64,000 bases of DNA from an uncultured Bacteroidia bacterium (GCA_903905505.1 CAIVGL010000078.1:1-64000); one strand, 5' to 3'; positions 11,228 through 20,070 are shown, numbered from the stretch's first letter. Program-made: numbers and translations. Notes: generated by a model not told the origin, from the letters alone.

Positions 11228-11923
11228 TTATTCCAAGCAAGTTTTAGGTTCCACTTGGATGCCGGGGCTCATAGTACTAGACACAAAAATGCTTTTTATG
11301 TAAGTACCTTTTGCAGCAGCGGGTTTTAATTTCTGAATAGTATGAACGAATTCTCTAGTATTTTCCACAATTTGTTGTGGGTCGAAGGATACTTTACCTA
11401 CGGAAGCGTGTATGATACCGAACTTGTCAACTTTAAAATCGATTTTACCCATCTTAACTTCTCTGATGGCTTTACCGACTTCCATAGTCACAGTTCCGCT
11501 CTTCGGGTTAGGCATAAGACTACGAGGTCCTAAAATACGGCCTAACGCCCCAACTTTTCCCATTACCGGAGGCATGGTGATCACAACGTCGATATCGGTC
11601 CAACCATTTTTGATTTTATCGATATATTCGTCAAGACCAACAAAATCAGCTCCAGCTTCTAGCGCTTCAGCCTCCTTATCAGGAGTGACTAATGCTAAAA
11701 CCCGAACCTGTCTTCCGGTTCCATGGGGCAAAGTTACTACACCACGAACCATTTGATTAGCCTTACGAGGGTCTACCCCTAGCCTTACGTCAACATCTAC
11801 TGAAGCGTCGAATTTTGTAAAAGTAATTTTCTTTACTAATTCAGTAGCTTCAAGTAAACCATAGACCTTTTCAGCTTCGAGTATTGCCAATGCAGCCTTC
11901 TTATTCTTGGTAACTTTTGCCAT
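11228..11923 (-). CDS. rplA: 50S ribosomal protein uL1
   Basis: The 231-residue protein contains classic uL1 motifs such as [28 protein letters not shown] and [17 protein letters not shown]. uL1 builds the mobile stalk that guides deacylated tRNA out of the E site and in many bacteria represses its own operon. It is spaced 17 bases from rplK, consistent with translational coupling. It has full length and nothing unusual is seen. Confidence 0.98.
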   Translation of the reverse strand: MAKVTKNKKAALAILEAEKVYGLLEATELVKKITFTKFDASVDVDVRLGVDPRKANQMVRGVVTLPHGTGRQVRVLALVTPDKEAEALEAGADFVGLDEYIDKIKNGWTDIDVVITMPPVMGKVGALGRILGPRSLMPNPKSGTVTMEVGKAIREVKMGKIDFKVDKFGIIHASVGKVSFDPQQIVENTREFVHTIQKLKPAAAKGTYIKSIFVSSTMSPGIQVEPKTCLE

Positions 11924-11940
11924 TACAACCTTAACTTTAA

Positions 11941-12384
11941 TTAGTTAATAATTGGTGATTTACCTGTTACGGTAATCCCCATGCTTCTTGCAGTACCAGC
12001 AACCATACTCATCGCCGCTTCTAAGGAGAAGCAGTTTAAGTCTGGCATTTTGATCTCTGCAATTTCTCTAACCTGATCCCAGGAAACAGAGCCGACTTTG
12101 TTAACATGAGGTTCTGAAGATCCTTTTTTAATCTTCGACAACTCAATTAACTGAACGGCTACAGGCGGGTTTTTTACAATAAAATCGAATGATTTATCGC
12201 CGTAAACGGTAATAACCACCGGTAATACTTTGCCAGCCTGATCTTGGGTTTTGGCATTGAAAAGCTTACAGAATTGCATGATATTCACGCCTTTAGAACC
12301 CAATGCGGGTCCTACTGGTGGTGAAGGATTCGCTGCACCACCTTTAATCTGTAACTTTATAAATCCAGCAATGTCTTTAGCCAT
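11941..12384 (-). CDS. rplK: 50S ribosomal protein uL11
   Basis: The 147-residue protein shows the uL11 N-terminal domain ([20 protein letters not shown] then [20 protein letters not shown]) and the C-terminal RNA-binding domain ending in [13 protein letters not shown]. It binds the GTPase-associated centre of 23S rRNA. It follows nusG by 21 bases in the conserved secE-nusG-rplKAJL-rpoBC order. Confidence 0.98.
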   Translation of the reverse strand: MAKDIAGFIKLQIKGGAANPSPPVGPALGSKGVNIMQFCKLFNAKTQDQAGKVLPVVITVYGDKSFDFIVKNPPVAVQLIELSKIKKGSSEPHVNKVGSVSWDQVREIAEIKMPDLNCFSLEAAMSMVAGTARSMGITVTGKSPIIN

Positions 12385-12405
12385 AACTTTTATTAAAAAA
12401 TTTAC

Positions 12406-12954
12406 TTATTCCTTTTCTACTTGCATAAAGCTAAGCTCCAAGGGAGTTTTACGACCGAAAATCTTAACCATAACTTTTAATTTCTTCTTCTCCACATTGA
12501 TCTCCTCAATGGTTCCGTTGAAACCGTTAAATGGCCCGTCGATCACTTTTACTGTCTCTCCTACGATGAAAGGGTTATCAAGCTCTACTAAGCCTTCCTG
12601 AAGCTCATCAACCTTACCTAAGATGCGGTTAATTTCAGATTGACGCATGGGAACAGGTTCGCCCCCTTTTGTATCTCCTAAAAAACCAATCACATTAGGA
12701 ATGTTTCTAAGCATATGGGATATTTCACCCACCAGTGCAGCTTCGATCAGAATGTAACCGGGGAAAAAGTTGCGGTCTTTTGCCACTTTTTTCCCATTCC
12801 GAATCTGATAAACCTTCTCCACAGGGATTAAGACTTGGGAAACAAATTCCTTAAGTCCAGAATTCGCAACTTCATTCTCGATATATTCCTTCACCTTTTT
12901 CTCTTTGCCTCCTATGGCTCGAAGAACATACCATCTTAGTTGATTATCGCTCAT
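12406..12954 (-). CDS. nusG: Transcription elongation and antitermination factor NusG
   Basis: The protein has 182 residues. The N-terminal NGN domain (about 1-115) carries [20 protein letters not shown] and the [10 protein letters not shown] motif, and the C-terminal KOW domain carries [19 protein letters not shown]. NusG binds the polymerase clamp helices and links it to Rho or to ribosomal protein S10. It lies 20 bases after secE. Identification is secure. Confidence 0.98.
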   Translation of the reverse strand: MSDNQLRWYVLRAIGGKEKKVKEYIENEVANSGLKEFVSQVLIPVEKVYQIRNGKKVAKDRNFFPGYILIEAALVGEISHMLRNIPNVIGFLGDTKGGEPVPMRQSEINRILGKVDELQEGLVELDNPFIVGETVKVIDGPFNGFNGTIEEINVEKKKLKVMVKIFGRKTPLELSFMQVEKE

Positions 12955-12974
12955 TACTGACCTCCAGAATATAA

Positions 12975-13166
12975 TTAATAAAAAAAACTGTAAATTACTT
13001 TCATCATTCCGCGGAAGCCGGAGTCGATGAGAAATATCAACAGCGCAATTATAAAGGAAGCAACCATTACTACTATAGCACTATTACGCAGTTCATTCCA
13101 AGTCGGCCATGAAACCTTATGGACAAGCTCTGTGTAAGACTCGTTAAAATAATTTGTTAATTTCAT
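12975..13166 (-). CDS. secE: Preprotein translocase subunit SecE
   Basis: This is a 63-residue single-spanning membrane protein. A short amphipathic N-terminal part ([20 protein letters not shown]) has the TW of the SecE signature just after it, then a membrane helix ([20 protein letters not shown], about 29-48). It holds the two halves of SecY together in the translocon. It sits between the tRNA-like sequence and nusG, the usual place in Bacteroidota. Confidence 0.96.
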   Translation of the reverse strand: MKLTNYFNESYTELVHKVSWPTWNELRNSAIVVMVASFIIALLIFLIDSGFRGMMKVIYSFFY

Positions 13167-13200
13167 TTTAGTGACAAGTTATGTTATAAAATAATGATCG

Positions 13201-13250
13201 TCGGATAGTAAGAATCGAACCTACTAAAACTCCCTATTGAGTCTATCCGT
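13201..13250 (-). pseudogene. tRNA-like sequence without an anticodon arm, at the expected tRNA-Trp position
   Basis: On the minus strand ACGGATA and TATCCGA can form six acceptor pairs plus an A:A mismatch at the first position. A normal T arm is present: stem GTAGG/CTTAC with loop TTCGATT. Only 19 bases (GACTCAATAGGGAGTTTTA) separate acceptor and T stem, enough for one small hairpin (ACTC/GAGT) but not for both D and anticodon arms. No CCA anticodon is found. In Bacteroidota a tRNA-Trp gene commonly lies between tuf and secE, so this is probably its remnant, or a tRNA-like mRNA element. Confidence 0.6.
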
Positions 13251-13254
13251 AAAT

Positions 13255-13281
13255 GCAGTCCCGAGCAATGCTCAGGACTGC
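13255..13281 (-). other. Strong hairpin between tuf and the tRNA-like sequence
   Basis: Twelve-base arms GCAGTCCCGAGC and GCTCAGGACTGC pair with one mismatch around a 3-base loop. It lies 22 bases after the tuf stop and 4 bases before the tRNA-like 5' end. No T tract follows on the minus strand, so read-through into secE is likely. It may protect the tuf mRNA 3' end or guide processing. Confidence 0.65.
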
Positions 13282-13303
13282 AATTATAGAATACTTATAA
13301 TTC

Positions 13304-14491
13304 TTATTTCAAGATCTCAGTCACCTGACCTGCACCTACGGTACGACCACCTTCGCGGATCGCGAAACGAAGACCAAGGTTCAAAGCAACCGGATAGATC
13401 AAATCAACCGTAATGGTTACGTTATCACCTGGCATAATCATTTCCGTTCCAGTAGGAAGGTTGATCTCACCGGTAATATCCAAGGTACGGATATAGAATT
13501 GTGGACGATATTTGTTGTGGAATGGAGTATGACGACCACCCTCTTCTTTTTTCAAGATATAAACCTCTGCTTTAAAGGTAGTATGAGGAGTGATAGAACC
13601 AGACTTAGCCAAAATTTGACCACGTTTGATCTCTTTCTTGTCAACACCACGAAGCAATAGACCTACGTTATCACCAGCTTGTCCATCATCAAGAATCTTA
13701 CGGAACATCTCTACTCCAGTACAGATTGTTTTGCGATTTTCAGCACCTAGACCGATAATTTCAATCTCATCACCAGTGTGGATCTTACCAGTTTCGATAC
13801 GACCTGTAGCAACAGTACCACGACCTGTGATCGAGAATACATCTTCTACTGGCATCAAGAATGGTTTATCAACATCACGTGGAGGAATTGGAATCCAAGT
13901 GTCAACAGCAGCCATAAGCTCCATCACTTTATCTTCCCATGCTGGCTCACCGTTCAATGCACCAAGTGCAGAACCCATGATAACAGGAGTGTTGTCACCA
14001 TCAAAATCATAAAATGATAATAGGTCACGAATTTCCATCTCAACTAGTTCAAGAATCTCAGGATCCTCAACCATATCAACTTTATTCATGAAAACAACCA
14101 AACGAGGTACGTTTACCTGACGAGCAAGCAAGATATGCTCGCGAGTCTGTGGCATAGGACCATCAGTTGCAGCAACAACGATAATTGCGCCGTCCATTTG
14201 GGCAGCACCAGTTACCATGTTCTTCACGTAGTCAGCATGCCCAGGGCAGTCAACGTGCGCGTAGTGACGGTTTTCTGTAGCGTACTCAACGTGTGCAGTA
14301 TTAATAGTAATACCACGCTCTTTTTCTTCAGGTGCGTTGTCGATAGAATCGAATGATTTAACCTCGCAAAGACCTTTTTTTGACAATACCATGGTAATTG
14401 CAGAAGTAAGAGTTGTCTTCCCGTGATCAACGTGACCGATTGTCCCAATGTTTACATGGGGTTTCGATCTGTCATAATGCTCTTTAGCCAT
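13304..14491 (-). CDS. tuf: Elongation factor Tu
   Basis: The protein has 395 residues. The G1 motif GHVDHGKT is at residues 19-26, DCPGHADY at about 81 and NKVD at about 136, followed by the two beta-barrel domains ending in [15 protein letters not shown]. It delivers aminoacyl-tRNA to the ribosome. It is preceded by tRNA-Thr, Gly and Tyr genes and followed by the tRNA-like sequence and secE, so these RNAs are probably cut from one precursor. Nothing unusual is seen in the protein. Confidence 0.99.
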   Translation of the reverse strand: MAKEHYDRSKPHVNIGTIGHVDHGKTTLTSAITMVLSKKGLCEVKSFDSIDNAPEEKERGITINTAHVEYATENRHYAHVDCPGHADYVKNMVTGAAQMDGAIIVVAATDGPMPQTREHILLARQVNVPRLVVFMNKVDMVEDPEILELVEMEIRDLLSFYDFDGDNTPVIMGSALGALNGEPAWEDKVMELMAAVDTWIPIPPRDVDKPFLMPVEDVFSITGRGTVATGRIETGKIHTGDEIEIIGLGAENRKTICTGVEMFRKILDDGQAGDNVGLLLRGVDKKEIKRGQILAKSGSITPHTTFKAEVYILKKEEGGRHTPFHNKYRPQFYIRTLDITGEINLPTGTEMIMPGDNVTITVDLIYPVALNLGLRFAIREGGRTVGAGQVTEILK

Positions 14492-14546
14492 AATTTTAAT
14501 TTTTTTTTTGCGTTTAATACTTATTTTCTAGTCATCTTTCATTCAG

Positions 14547-14618
14547 AGCCTGTGATGAGAATTGAACTCATGACCTCTTCCTTACCAAGGAAGCGCTCTA
14601 CCCCTGAGCTACACTGGC
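14547..14618 (-). tRNA. tRNA-Thr (GGT)
   Basis: A cloverleaf of 72 bases has D arm GCTC/GAGC, anticodon loop TTGGTAA (anticodon GGT) in stem CTTCC/GGAAG, and T arm ATGAG/CTCAT with loop TTCAATT. The acceptor arms GCCAGTG and CACAGGC leave an A:A mismatch at position 4, which is odd. CCA is not encoded. It lies 55 bases upstream of tuf. Confidence 0.92.
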
Positions 14619-14625
14619 AAACTTG

Positions 14626-14698
14626 AGCGGGAGACGGGACTCAAACCCGCGACCCTCAGCTTGGAAGGCTAATGCTCTATCAACTGAGCTACTCCCGC
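14626..14698 (-). tRNA. tRNA-Gly (TCC), copy 1
   Basis: The acceptor GCGGGAG/CTCCCGC is perfect, the anticodon loop is CTTCCAA (anticodon TCC), and the T loop is TTTGAGT in stem GCGGG/CCCGT. CCA is not encoded. It is identical over its 73 bases to the plus-strand copy at 33257-33329. Confidence 0.96.
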
Positions 14699-14733
14699 TT
14701 AATACTCCTTTTATGGTTTGCCAAAAGAAATCG

Positions 14734-14816
14734 TGGGGAAAGCAGGATTCGAACCTACGAAGGCGTACGCCAGCAGATTTACAGTCTGCCCCAGTTGGCC
14801 GCTTTGGTATTTCCCC
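14734..14816 (-). tRNA. tRNA-Tyr (GTA)
   Basis: This class II tRNA of 83 bases has acceptor GGGGAAA/TTTCCCC, anticodon loop CTGTAAA (GTA), a long variable arm and T loop TTCGAAT. The discriminator is A and CCA is not encoded. It is the first RNA of the tRNA-tuf unit, about 60 bases downstream of a probable start point. Confidence 0.96.
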
Positions 14817-14847
14817 AAGAGTATTTATTCAATCATATAAAAAGAAC

Positions 14848-14884
14848 AGACCATTTAATTAGAATCTCTCCTCAAAAATGGTCT
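14848..14884 (-). other. Hairpin between hpf and the tRNA-tuf unit
   Basis: Nine-base arms AGACCATTT and AAATGGTCT flank a 19-base loop and are followed on the minus strand by GTTCTTTTTATA. It could terminate hpf transcription or form a leader hairpin of the tRNA-tuf transcript, because the -7 box at 14886-14893 is directly upstream. Confidence 0.45.
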
Positions 14885-14885
14885 G

Positions 14886-14893
14886 CAAATTTA
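14886..14893 (-). promoter_or_regulatory. Bacteroidota -7 box for the tRNA-Tyr/Gly/Thr-tuf unit
   Basis: The minus strand reads TAAATTTG, a full match to TAnnTTTG, about 70 bases before tRNA-Tyr. A clear -33 TTTG is not seen at 19 bases, so part of the call rests on position. Confidence 0.55.
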
Positions 14894-14939
14894 ATCTATT
14901 TTTTTTTCTTAGAAGCTATTTAGAATACTTTTTTAAAAA

Positions 14940-15242
14940 TTATTTAGATTTGACTTTCATTTTGTATTTATCTAGCTGTTTACGAAGCGCATCCACCGCT
15001 AAATCAACAGCCTCTTCAAACGTTTTTGCCTGCTTTTTTGCAAAAAGATACTCATTTAACGGCACAGAAAGTTTAATCTCAGCCACTTTATTCTCGTGAT
15101 CTTCGTCTTTTTCAAGTTTTAAGATCACCTCAGACGCAATAACACCTTCAAAAAACAGATCCAATTTGCCGATTCTCTTTTCACAAAAATCAATCAGCTT
15201 TTGATCCGCTTTAAAATGAACACTCTGAAAAGTTACTTCCAT
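14940..15242 (-). CDS. hpf: Ribosome hibernation-promoting factor / RaiA family (short form)
   Basis: The 100-residue protein matches the HPF/YfiA beta-alpha fold: FQSVHFKADQKLIDFCEKRI, then KLEKDEDHENKVAEIKLSVP, and a basic helix ending in DALRKQLDKYKMKVKSK. Short HPFs bind the 30S decoding region and store inactive ribosomes under stress. It has no long C-terminal dimerisation domain. It follows xerC by 19 bases in the order rpsU-xerC-hpf. Confidence 0.92.
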   Translation of the reverse strand: MEVTFQSVHFKADQKLIDFCEKRIGKLDLFFEGVIASEVILKLEKDEDHENKVAEIKLSVPLNEYLFAKKQAKTFEEAVDLAVDALRKQLDKYKMKVKSK

Positions 15243-15261
15243 AATTTTTCCTCCTTTAAAT

Positions 15262-16146
15262 TTAAGCTCGCGGATGAGCTTGTTTGTAAACTTTCTTTAA
15301 CTGTTCAAAAGAGGTATGGGTATAAACCTGCGTAGCCGCTAAATTAGCATGTCCCAATAACTCCTTAATCGCATTTAAGTCAGCTCCTCGATTTAATAAA
15401 TGGGTAGCATAACTATGCCTTAATATATGTGGACTCTTCTTATCGATAGTTGTCACAAGCGATAAATGCTTGTTCACCACACGGTAAATCAACTTAGAAT
15501 AGACGGGATCACCCTTGCTGGTTAAAAAAAGGATGTATCCAGCATCTGGGAAAAGGGCATTTCTCATTTGGATATAAACCTTAAGTACCTGGCTCATTTC
15601 AACAGGAAAAGGGATCAGCCGATCCTTATTGCGCTTCCCCGTAACTTTAACGACTTGCGTATCTAGGTTAAGATCCGCAAAACGAAGATTTACTAATTCA
15701 GACAACCGAATTCCTGAACTGTAAAAAAAAGTGAGTATCGCTCGATCCCGAACACCTTCAAAGTCAGTGCCAAAAAACTGTCCATCTAATAAAAAGTTAA
15801 TCTCCTTCTCTTGAACAAACTCAGGCAACTTCTTCGCCATCTTAGGCATGATCACATGATCTGTAGGATTTGTCGCGATAAGACCCTCCCGATGCAAGAA
15901 ACGATAAAATGATTTGAGGGTAGAAATTTTTCGATTGACAGTCCGAGACACTGAACCTTCATTCATCAAGGATATTATCCATTGACGTATCAGATGATAA
16001 TCGACTTGCTCCAGGGAGAAATCGTCGACTAGATTAGTCCCAAAAAGAATAAACTGATGTAAATCGTTCTCGTAAGCAGTAATGGTATGCGCAGAATACC
16101 GCTTTTCGTACTTCAGGAAGTTAAGAAATATTTCGAGATTCATCAT
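15262..16146 (-). CDS. xerC: Tyrosine recombinase XerC/XerD family
   Basis: The protein has 294 residues. An N-terminal SAM-like DNA-binding domain (about 1-85) precedes the catalytic domain. It has Arg in SSGIRLSELVNLR, Lys in TGKRNKDRLIPF, the HILRHSYATHLLNRG motif near 240-254, His in LLGHANLAATQ and the nucleophile Tyr near 275 (QVYTHTS). It resolves chromosome dimers at dif with a partner recombinase. It lies 73 bases after rpsU and 19 bases before hpf, a conserved housekeeping setting rather than an integrative element. XerC and XerD cannot be separated with certainty by eye. Confidence 0.9.
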   Translation of the reverse strand: MMNLEIFLNFLKYEKRYSAHTITAYENDLHQFILFGTNLVDDFSLEQVDYHLIRQWIISLMNEGSVSRTVNRKISTLKSFYRFLHREGLIATNPTDHVIMPKMAKKLPEFVQEKEINFLLDGQFFGTDFEGVRDRAILTFFYSSGIRLSELVNLRFADLNLDTQVVKVTGKRNKDRLIPFPVEMSQVLKVYIQMRNALFPDAGYILFLTSKGDPVYSKLIYRVVNKHLSLVTTIDKKSPHILRHSYATHLLNRGADLNAIKELLGHANLAATQVYTHTSFEQLKKVYKQAHPRA

Positions 16147-16219
16147 TTAAAACGAGCAAGATTTCGCAATCAAGATACGAAAAAAACCGGTTAACCCAAA
16201 ATATTTCTTCGGGGCGGAA

Positions 16220-16411
16220 TTACTCTTCTGTACGCTGTAAATTCTCGATATAGATCGCCTTTTTAATCTCAGTACGGCGAGTAATAGATGGTTTTTCGAA
16301 AGCCTGGCGGCCACGAAGCTCCTTTACAACTCCTGTTTTTTCTACTTTTCTTTTGAAACGCTTTAATGCACGCTCAATGTTTTCGCCGTCTTTAACTGGA
16401 ATAACAATCAT
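16220..16411 (-). CDS. rpsU: 30S ribosomal protein bS21
   Basis: The 63-residue basic protein has the bS21 pattern MIVIPVKDGENIERALKRFK, then KRKVEKTGVVKELRGRQAFEKPS. In Bacteroidota bS21 takes part in holding the anti-Shine-Dalgarno end of 16S rRNA, which fits the near absence of Shine-Dalgarno sites here. It leads the rpsU-xerC-hpf unit and has a textbook promoter at 16459-16489. Confidence 0.97.
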   Translation of the reverse strand: MIVIPVKDGENIERALKRFKRKVEKTGVVKELRGRQAFEKPSITRRTEIKKAIYIENLQRTEE

Positions 16412-16458
16412 ACAATTCTTATTTTGTTTTTATTTTAAAAATTCAATATTTCGGTCGG

Positions 16459-16489
16459 CAAATCTATGAATTTTCTATAACTATTCAAA
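16459..16489 (-). promoter_or_regulatory. Canonical Bacteroidota promoter of rpsU
   Basis: On the minus strand TTTG (16486-16489) is followed after exactly 19 bases by TAGATTTG (16459-16466), matching TTTG-N19-TAnnTTTG. The predicted start gives a leader of about 40 bases before the rpsU ATG at 16411. Confidence 0.85.
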
Positions 16490-16544
16490 CTATCCGAATA
16501 AATAATTATAAAAATGAATTTACAGAAGCCAAATCTTGAAAATT

Positions 16545-17465
16545 CTAATCAGAAAATCGCAAATATGGCTTTAGACGATCTAAAGAATCGGCTCCGATTA
16601 ACGATGAAAGATCGGTCACGTAGGAAAACTTCCCTTTTTGATTTCTTAACCGAATGATTTTTTTTGCAAGTTTATAGCCAACATAAGGATGATGACAGAG
16701 CTCTTGAAAGGTGGAAAAATTCAGATTGAAATTTACAACCGTTGACTGATCAATGGTCAGATAAGGGGAAAGAGTTTCATAATTCGTCGGCCGCAAGCCA
16801 TAAACATCTCTAAGCTGATCAACGGCATAAAAACCACCGAGCATCTTTCGGTAGCGAATAATCCGAGATGCTAAAATTGAACCAATACCCGGTATTCGAA
16901 TCAAAGAGATGGAATCTGCTCCATTTAATTCTAAGCTTCCAAGAGCAGGTTTGGACTTCGGAACATATCGATCAACTGAAACCTTGTATTGTTTAAGACT
17001 ATCAGTCTGCACTCGAACCCCTAGAATAGGTTTGAACTTCACTTGAGGTGCAGCAGGTTTTTCAAAGACCAATAGACCTTGAAGTTTTTGAAAAACCATT
17101 GGGGTCAGACCATAGATTCGCCTGACACCGGCCATATCGCGAAATACCCCACCTTTTCTTCGATAATTCAACCAATACCCAACCACTCGAACTGGAACTC
17201 CTGCACGGACAAGGGTTAAAGAATCAACGCTGTTTGGATCAAAAGGGATTATTCGAATGGTATCAGATATTTTTACTTCTTGCGACTTCAGAAATTGATC
17301 AACCTCGACATTCCACTTAGAGGTATTAACTTCTCGAATTGGGATTAGGAAAGGGAGGGATATTCGAAGCACTAACAGGATTAGGATGACAACAAGAAGT
17401 ATTAAAATGCCATTGCGGTCTTTACGCGAAAAATCAAATAGTCCAGTTAGCCATTCGAATCTCAT
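16545..17465 (-). CDS. ComEA-like helix-hairpin-helix protein with N-terminal membrane anchor
   Basis: The protein has 306 residues. A membrane helix near residues 18-40 (GILILLVVILILLVLRISLP) is followed by three HhH-like segments, near residues 85-130, 195-240 and 255-303. The second contains IRIPGIGSILASRIIRYRK. Such modules bind DNA without sequence preference. In Bacteroidota these proteins are annotated as ComEA-like, but a role in DNA uptake is not shown by the neighbours (rpsU downstream, tamL upstream). The domain call is firm and the function inferred. Confidence 0.82.
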   Translation of the reverse strand: MRFEWLTGLFDFSRKDRNGILILLVVILILLVLRISLPFLIPIREVNTSKWNVEVDQFLKSQEVKISDTIRIIPFDPNSVDSLTLVRAGVPVRVVGYWLNYRRKGGVFRDMAGVRRIYGLTPMVFQKLQGLLVFEKPAAPQVKFKPILGVRVQTDSLKQYKVSVDRYVPKSKPALGSLELNGADSISLIRIPGIGSILASRIIRYRKMLGGFYAVDQLRDVYGLRPTNYETLSPYLTIDQSTVVNFNLNFSTFQELCHHPYVGYKLAKKIIRLRNQKGKFSYVTDLSSLIGADSLDRLKPYLRFSD

Positions 17466-17641
17466 TAGTGCAAAATTTAATTTCGGCTAAAAAACAAAGC
17501 ACTCAACTACACCAACTAATCCTTTTTAAATCAATGAAGGTCTTAAAGTTGAAATAATTGACTTACTTCAACTAAGTTAAACAAAGTGAACATGAAAGGG
17601 AAATCAACTAATGCGCATATGGCATTGATGAAGGAAATGGA

Positions 17642-19978
17642 TCAGAATGGGTATCCAATCGCAAAAGCTAGATTTACATTGTTTTTGGTCAGCATATTAT
17701 GAGCCGGAATCCACCGATACCCTTCATCCAGCGAAGGGTCATGTAATTTCACTCCGAGGTCTACTCGTATGATAACAAACGAAAAATCATAGCGCAATCC
17801 AGCACCGCTACCTATAGCTATCTCTTTATAAAAGCGAGAGAAAGCAAACTCAGCGCCTGGTCGATTATCCTTTAGGGACCAGATATTGCCCATATCAACA
17901 AAAAGAGCACCCTCTAAGGGTCCAAACATTTTAAATCGGTATTCCGCATTAGATTCTAATTTAATGTCGCCCGATTGATTTGGAAACTCATTTGAATTTG
18001 CTTTGAATGATCCTGGTCCTAACGTGCGGACAGTCCAAGCACGAATGCCATTGGCACCACCCGTAAAATATTTACGTTCAAATGGAACCTGATCAGAGTT
18101 ACCAAATGGAACAGCGATACCTGAGAAACCTCTAATTACAAAAGTATTATACTTATCAATGACGAAACCTTTGCGGTACTCAAAATCAGTCTTAACATAT
18201 TGAGCAAATGGGGTGCCAAGGAAATGGTACTTTAGATTCCCAATTGAATCAATGGCATGCAGTTTTCGATCAAAGAGCTTACTTGCGCCATTAAGAACTG
18301 TTCCAGCCGTCTCAAAATTAGCACGGATATAGGAGTAATTCGACTGTTTCTGAATATTTTGGGTATTACGAATAAAGCTATAATTCCAAGCAGAAATCGT
18401 ATGGTCGGTATAGGAGCTTTTAATGTATAGGTTTTCAATCCGTGCAACGAATGTTGAATCGTAGGCAAACATCTTGACCATATTCATATCAATAACATTG
18501 AAACGATGAGAGGTTATATCTGATGTTTTCCATTGATAGCCCATGCTGGCACGCAAAATAGTTCGAGTATAATCAGGTCGACTCTGATAGTTATAGGACA
18601 GGCCCATTAAGGTTTGGGGAGTAGCAAACTTGAAGAAATTCAAAGGTTTTATGGGAGCTAAAAATTTCGGCAAGGTTATCTTTGTTTCAATGCCCGACTC
18701 ATAGGAATGAAACGTATTAATACTATCACCTCTGCCATATTTCTGTTTCTGTGTAGCCCCTACTAAGTTAACATCTAACAATTCACCACCACCAAAAATA
18801 TTTTTATACTGGTAGCCTAGATTACCAGCTACCCCGAGGTTACCAAGTGAATTTGTCCCCTCCGCAGAGACTGAATACGACTGTCGGATCGCGGGAGAGA
18901 GCTGAATGATGCAATCTAGTGTAGGATTTCCTAAAGAATCGACCTTATTTGTTTCGACAAATCGAATATTAATAAGTTTAAATAACCGGAGTAAAAAAAG
19001 GTCATTGTATGTGCGCTCAACTAGGTGAAGATTATAATAGCCCAGATCTCCAATATGATTCATATTAGATAATAATTCAGGGCGATATTTCATCTTTCCT
19101 TTGGAAATAAAATATTGATTGCCAATATGAATAGTATCATTTTTAAGCTCCTGATTAAAGCCATTTTCAATAGCTCCAGTAGATTTTCGTGCATCAAAAT
19201 CGGTATGGAAATAAAAATTTCGGAACGTAAACCGTTGATGATCTCTTACTTTAACCACCGTAGGATCATCCGATATATTTTCCTTTTCAACAACTAATTT
19301 AAGGTTTACACGATTAGGCTTAAAGGTGGTGTCGGCCTCAAAATAGATCTGATTCTTATTCAACCGGTAAAAACCATTATTTTGATAAGCGCTTAATACT
19401 TTTTTACTTTCAGCAGACAATACATCGGTATCAAATAGATCGTTTTGTTTAATCGATGACTTTAATGAATCGTGCCTTTGGAAAGGCTGAATTGCACCAT
19501 CGCGAATTTCAGTCTTATAGGCATTAATGGTTGTGGGAGTTCGAGTCGAGACCTTATAAAATATTTCAGCTTTTTTATTTTTCTTGAAAATAACGGAGTC
19601 TATCACTAGAGCTTGATAATATCCTTTATTATGCAGGTAGCGGGTCATCTCATTCATGGACTTGCTTGTAAGTTCAGCACTGTAGATTACTGGCGCCTCC
19701 CCTATCCGTTTGAATATTCCGTCCTCTTTTTTTGAGTTAGAGAGATTATAAAGCCCTAGATGAAACTTCCAGAACCCAAATATTTTAGTGTTTGATCGTT
19801 GCTTAAGTAATATTTTCAATTCCTGATTGTCAATTATTTTATGATCAACTAAAATCTTAGATTTAGCCAATAAAAACTGATTATCAGGAATATACTTAAC
19901 CGTCTGACAGGAAGACAACCCCATTAGCATCCCTGTCAAGATGAAAAATATAGACTTATATGAGCTGCGCAAAACCAA
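17642..19978 (-). CDS. tamL: Translocation and assembly module lipoprotein (TamL), BamA/TamA family
   Basis: The product is an outer-membrane lipoprotein of about 778 residues. The signal peptide contains FFILTGMLMGLSS then Cys, a good lipobox, followed by QTVKYIPDNQFLLAKSKI. POTRA-like domains fill the first half and a 16-strand Omp85 barrel the C-terminal half, ending in an aromatic residue (AIGYPF). TamL is thought to work with TamB in outer-membrane assembly. The ORF-track start at 20056 lies upstream of a TATCTTTG promoter at 20004-20011, so a TTG at 19978 (or 19972) is the likely start. It is divergent from the methyltransferase gene. Confidence 0.85.
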   Translation of the reverse strand: MVLRSSYKSIFFILTGMLMGLSSCQTVKYIPDNQFLLAKSKILVDHKIIDNQELKILLKQRSNTKIFGFWKFHLGLYNLSNSKKEDGIFKRIGEAPVIYSAELTSKSMNEMTRYLHNKGYYQALVIDSVIFKKNKKAEIFYKVSTRTPTTINAYKTEIRDGAIQPFQRHDSLKSSIKQNDLFDTDVLSAESKKVLSAYQNNGFYRLNKNQIYFEADTTFKPNRVNLKLVVEKENISDDPTVVKVRDHQRFTFRNFYFHTDFDARKSTGAIENGFNQELKNDTIHIGNQYFISKGKMKYRPELLSNMNHIGDLGYYNLHLVERTYNDLFLLRLFKLINIRFVETNKVDSLGNPTLDCIIQLSPAIRQSYSVSAEGTNSLGNLGVAGNLGYQYKNIFGGGELLDVNLVGATQKQKYGRGDSINTFHSYESGIETKITLPKFLAPIKPLNFFKFATPQTLMGLSYNYQSRPDYTRTILRASMGYQWKTSDITSHRFNVIDMNMVKMFAYDSTFVARIENLYIKSSYTDHTISAWNYSFIRNTQNIQKQSNYSYIRANFETAGTVLNGASKLFDRKLHAIDSIGNLKYHFLGTPFAQYVKTDFEYRKGFVIDKYNTFVIRGFSGIAVPFGNSDQVPFERKYFTGGANGIRAWTVRTLGPGSFKANSNEFPNQSGDIKLESNAEYRFKMFGPLEGALFVDMGNIWSLKDNRPGAEFAFSRFYKEIAIGSGAGLRYDFSFVIIRVDLGVKLHDPSLDEGYRWIPAHNMLTKNNVNLAFAIGYPF

Positions 19979-20003
19979 ATTTATACCATTTTTAAAACTT
20001 AAA

Positions 20004-20011
20004 CAAAGATA
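20004..20011 (-). promoter_or_regulatory. -7 box of tamL
   Basis: The minus strand reads TATCTTTG, a TAnnTTTG match. It lies inside the ORF-track version of tamL and therefore argues for the shorter reading with a TTG start near 19978. No clear -33 box is seen. Confidence 0.5.
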
Positions 20012-20037
20012 ATTAACCTGACCTATTAAAAATGAAT

Positions 20038-20045
20038 TATTTTTG
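20038..20045 (+). promoter_or_regulatory. -7 box of the SpoU methyltransferase gene
   Basis: The plus strand reads TATTTTTG, a TAnnTTTG match, 25 bases before the GTG start at 20071. It gives a leader of about 18 bases. The -33 element is weak. Confidence 0.45.
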
Positions 20046-20070
20046 AGATCTACCAATTAAACCCAGATTT

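Noticed and set aside
13201-13250. Complete tRNA-Trp gene
   Set aside because: The sequence is only 50 bases, no anticodon loop with CCA can be formed, and the spacing between acceptor and T arm is too short.
14423-14923. Plus-strand ORFs 14423-14626, 14623-14862 and 14672-14923
   Set aside because: They run across the tRNA-Thr, Gly and Tyr genes on the other strand. Phrases such as GRRDSNPRPSAWKANALSTE are typical of translated antisense tRNA.
15262-16146. Integrase of a mobile element next to the tRNA cluster
   Set aside because: The recombinase lies in the conserved rpsU-xerC-hpf setting and no attachment repeats or cargo genes are seen.
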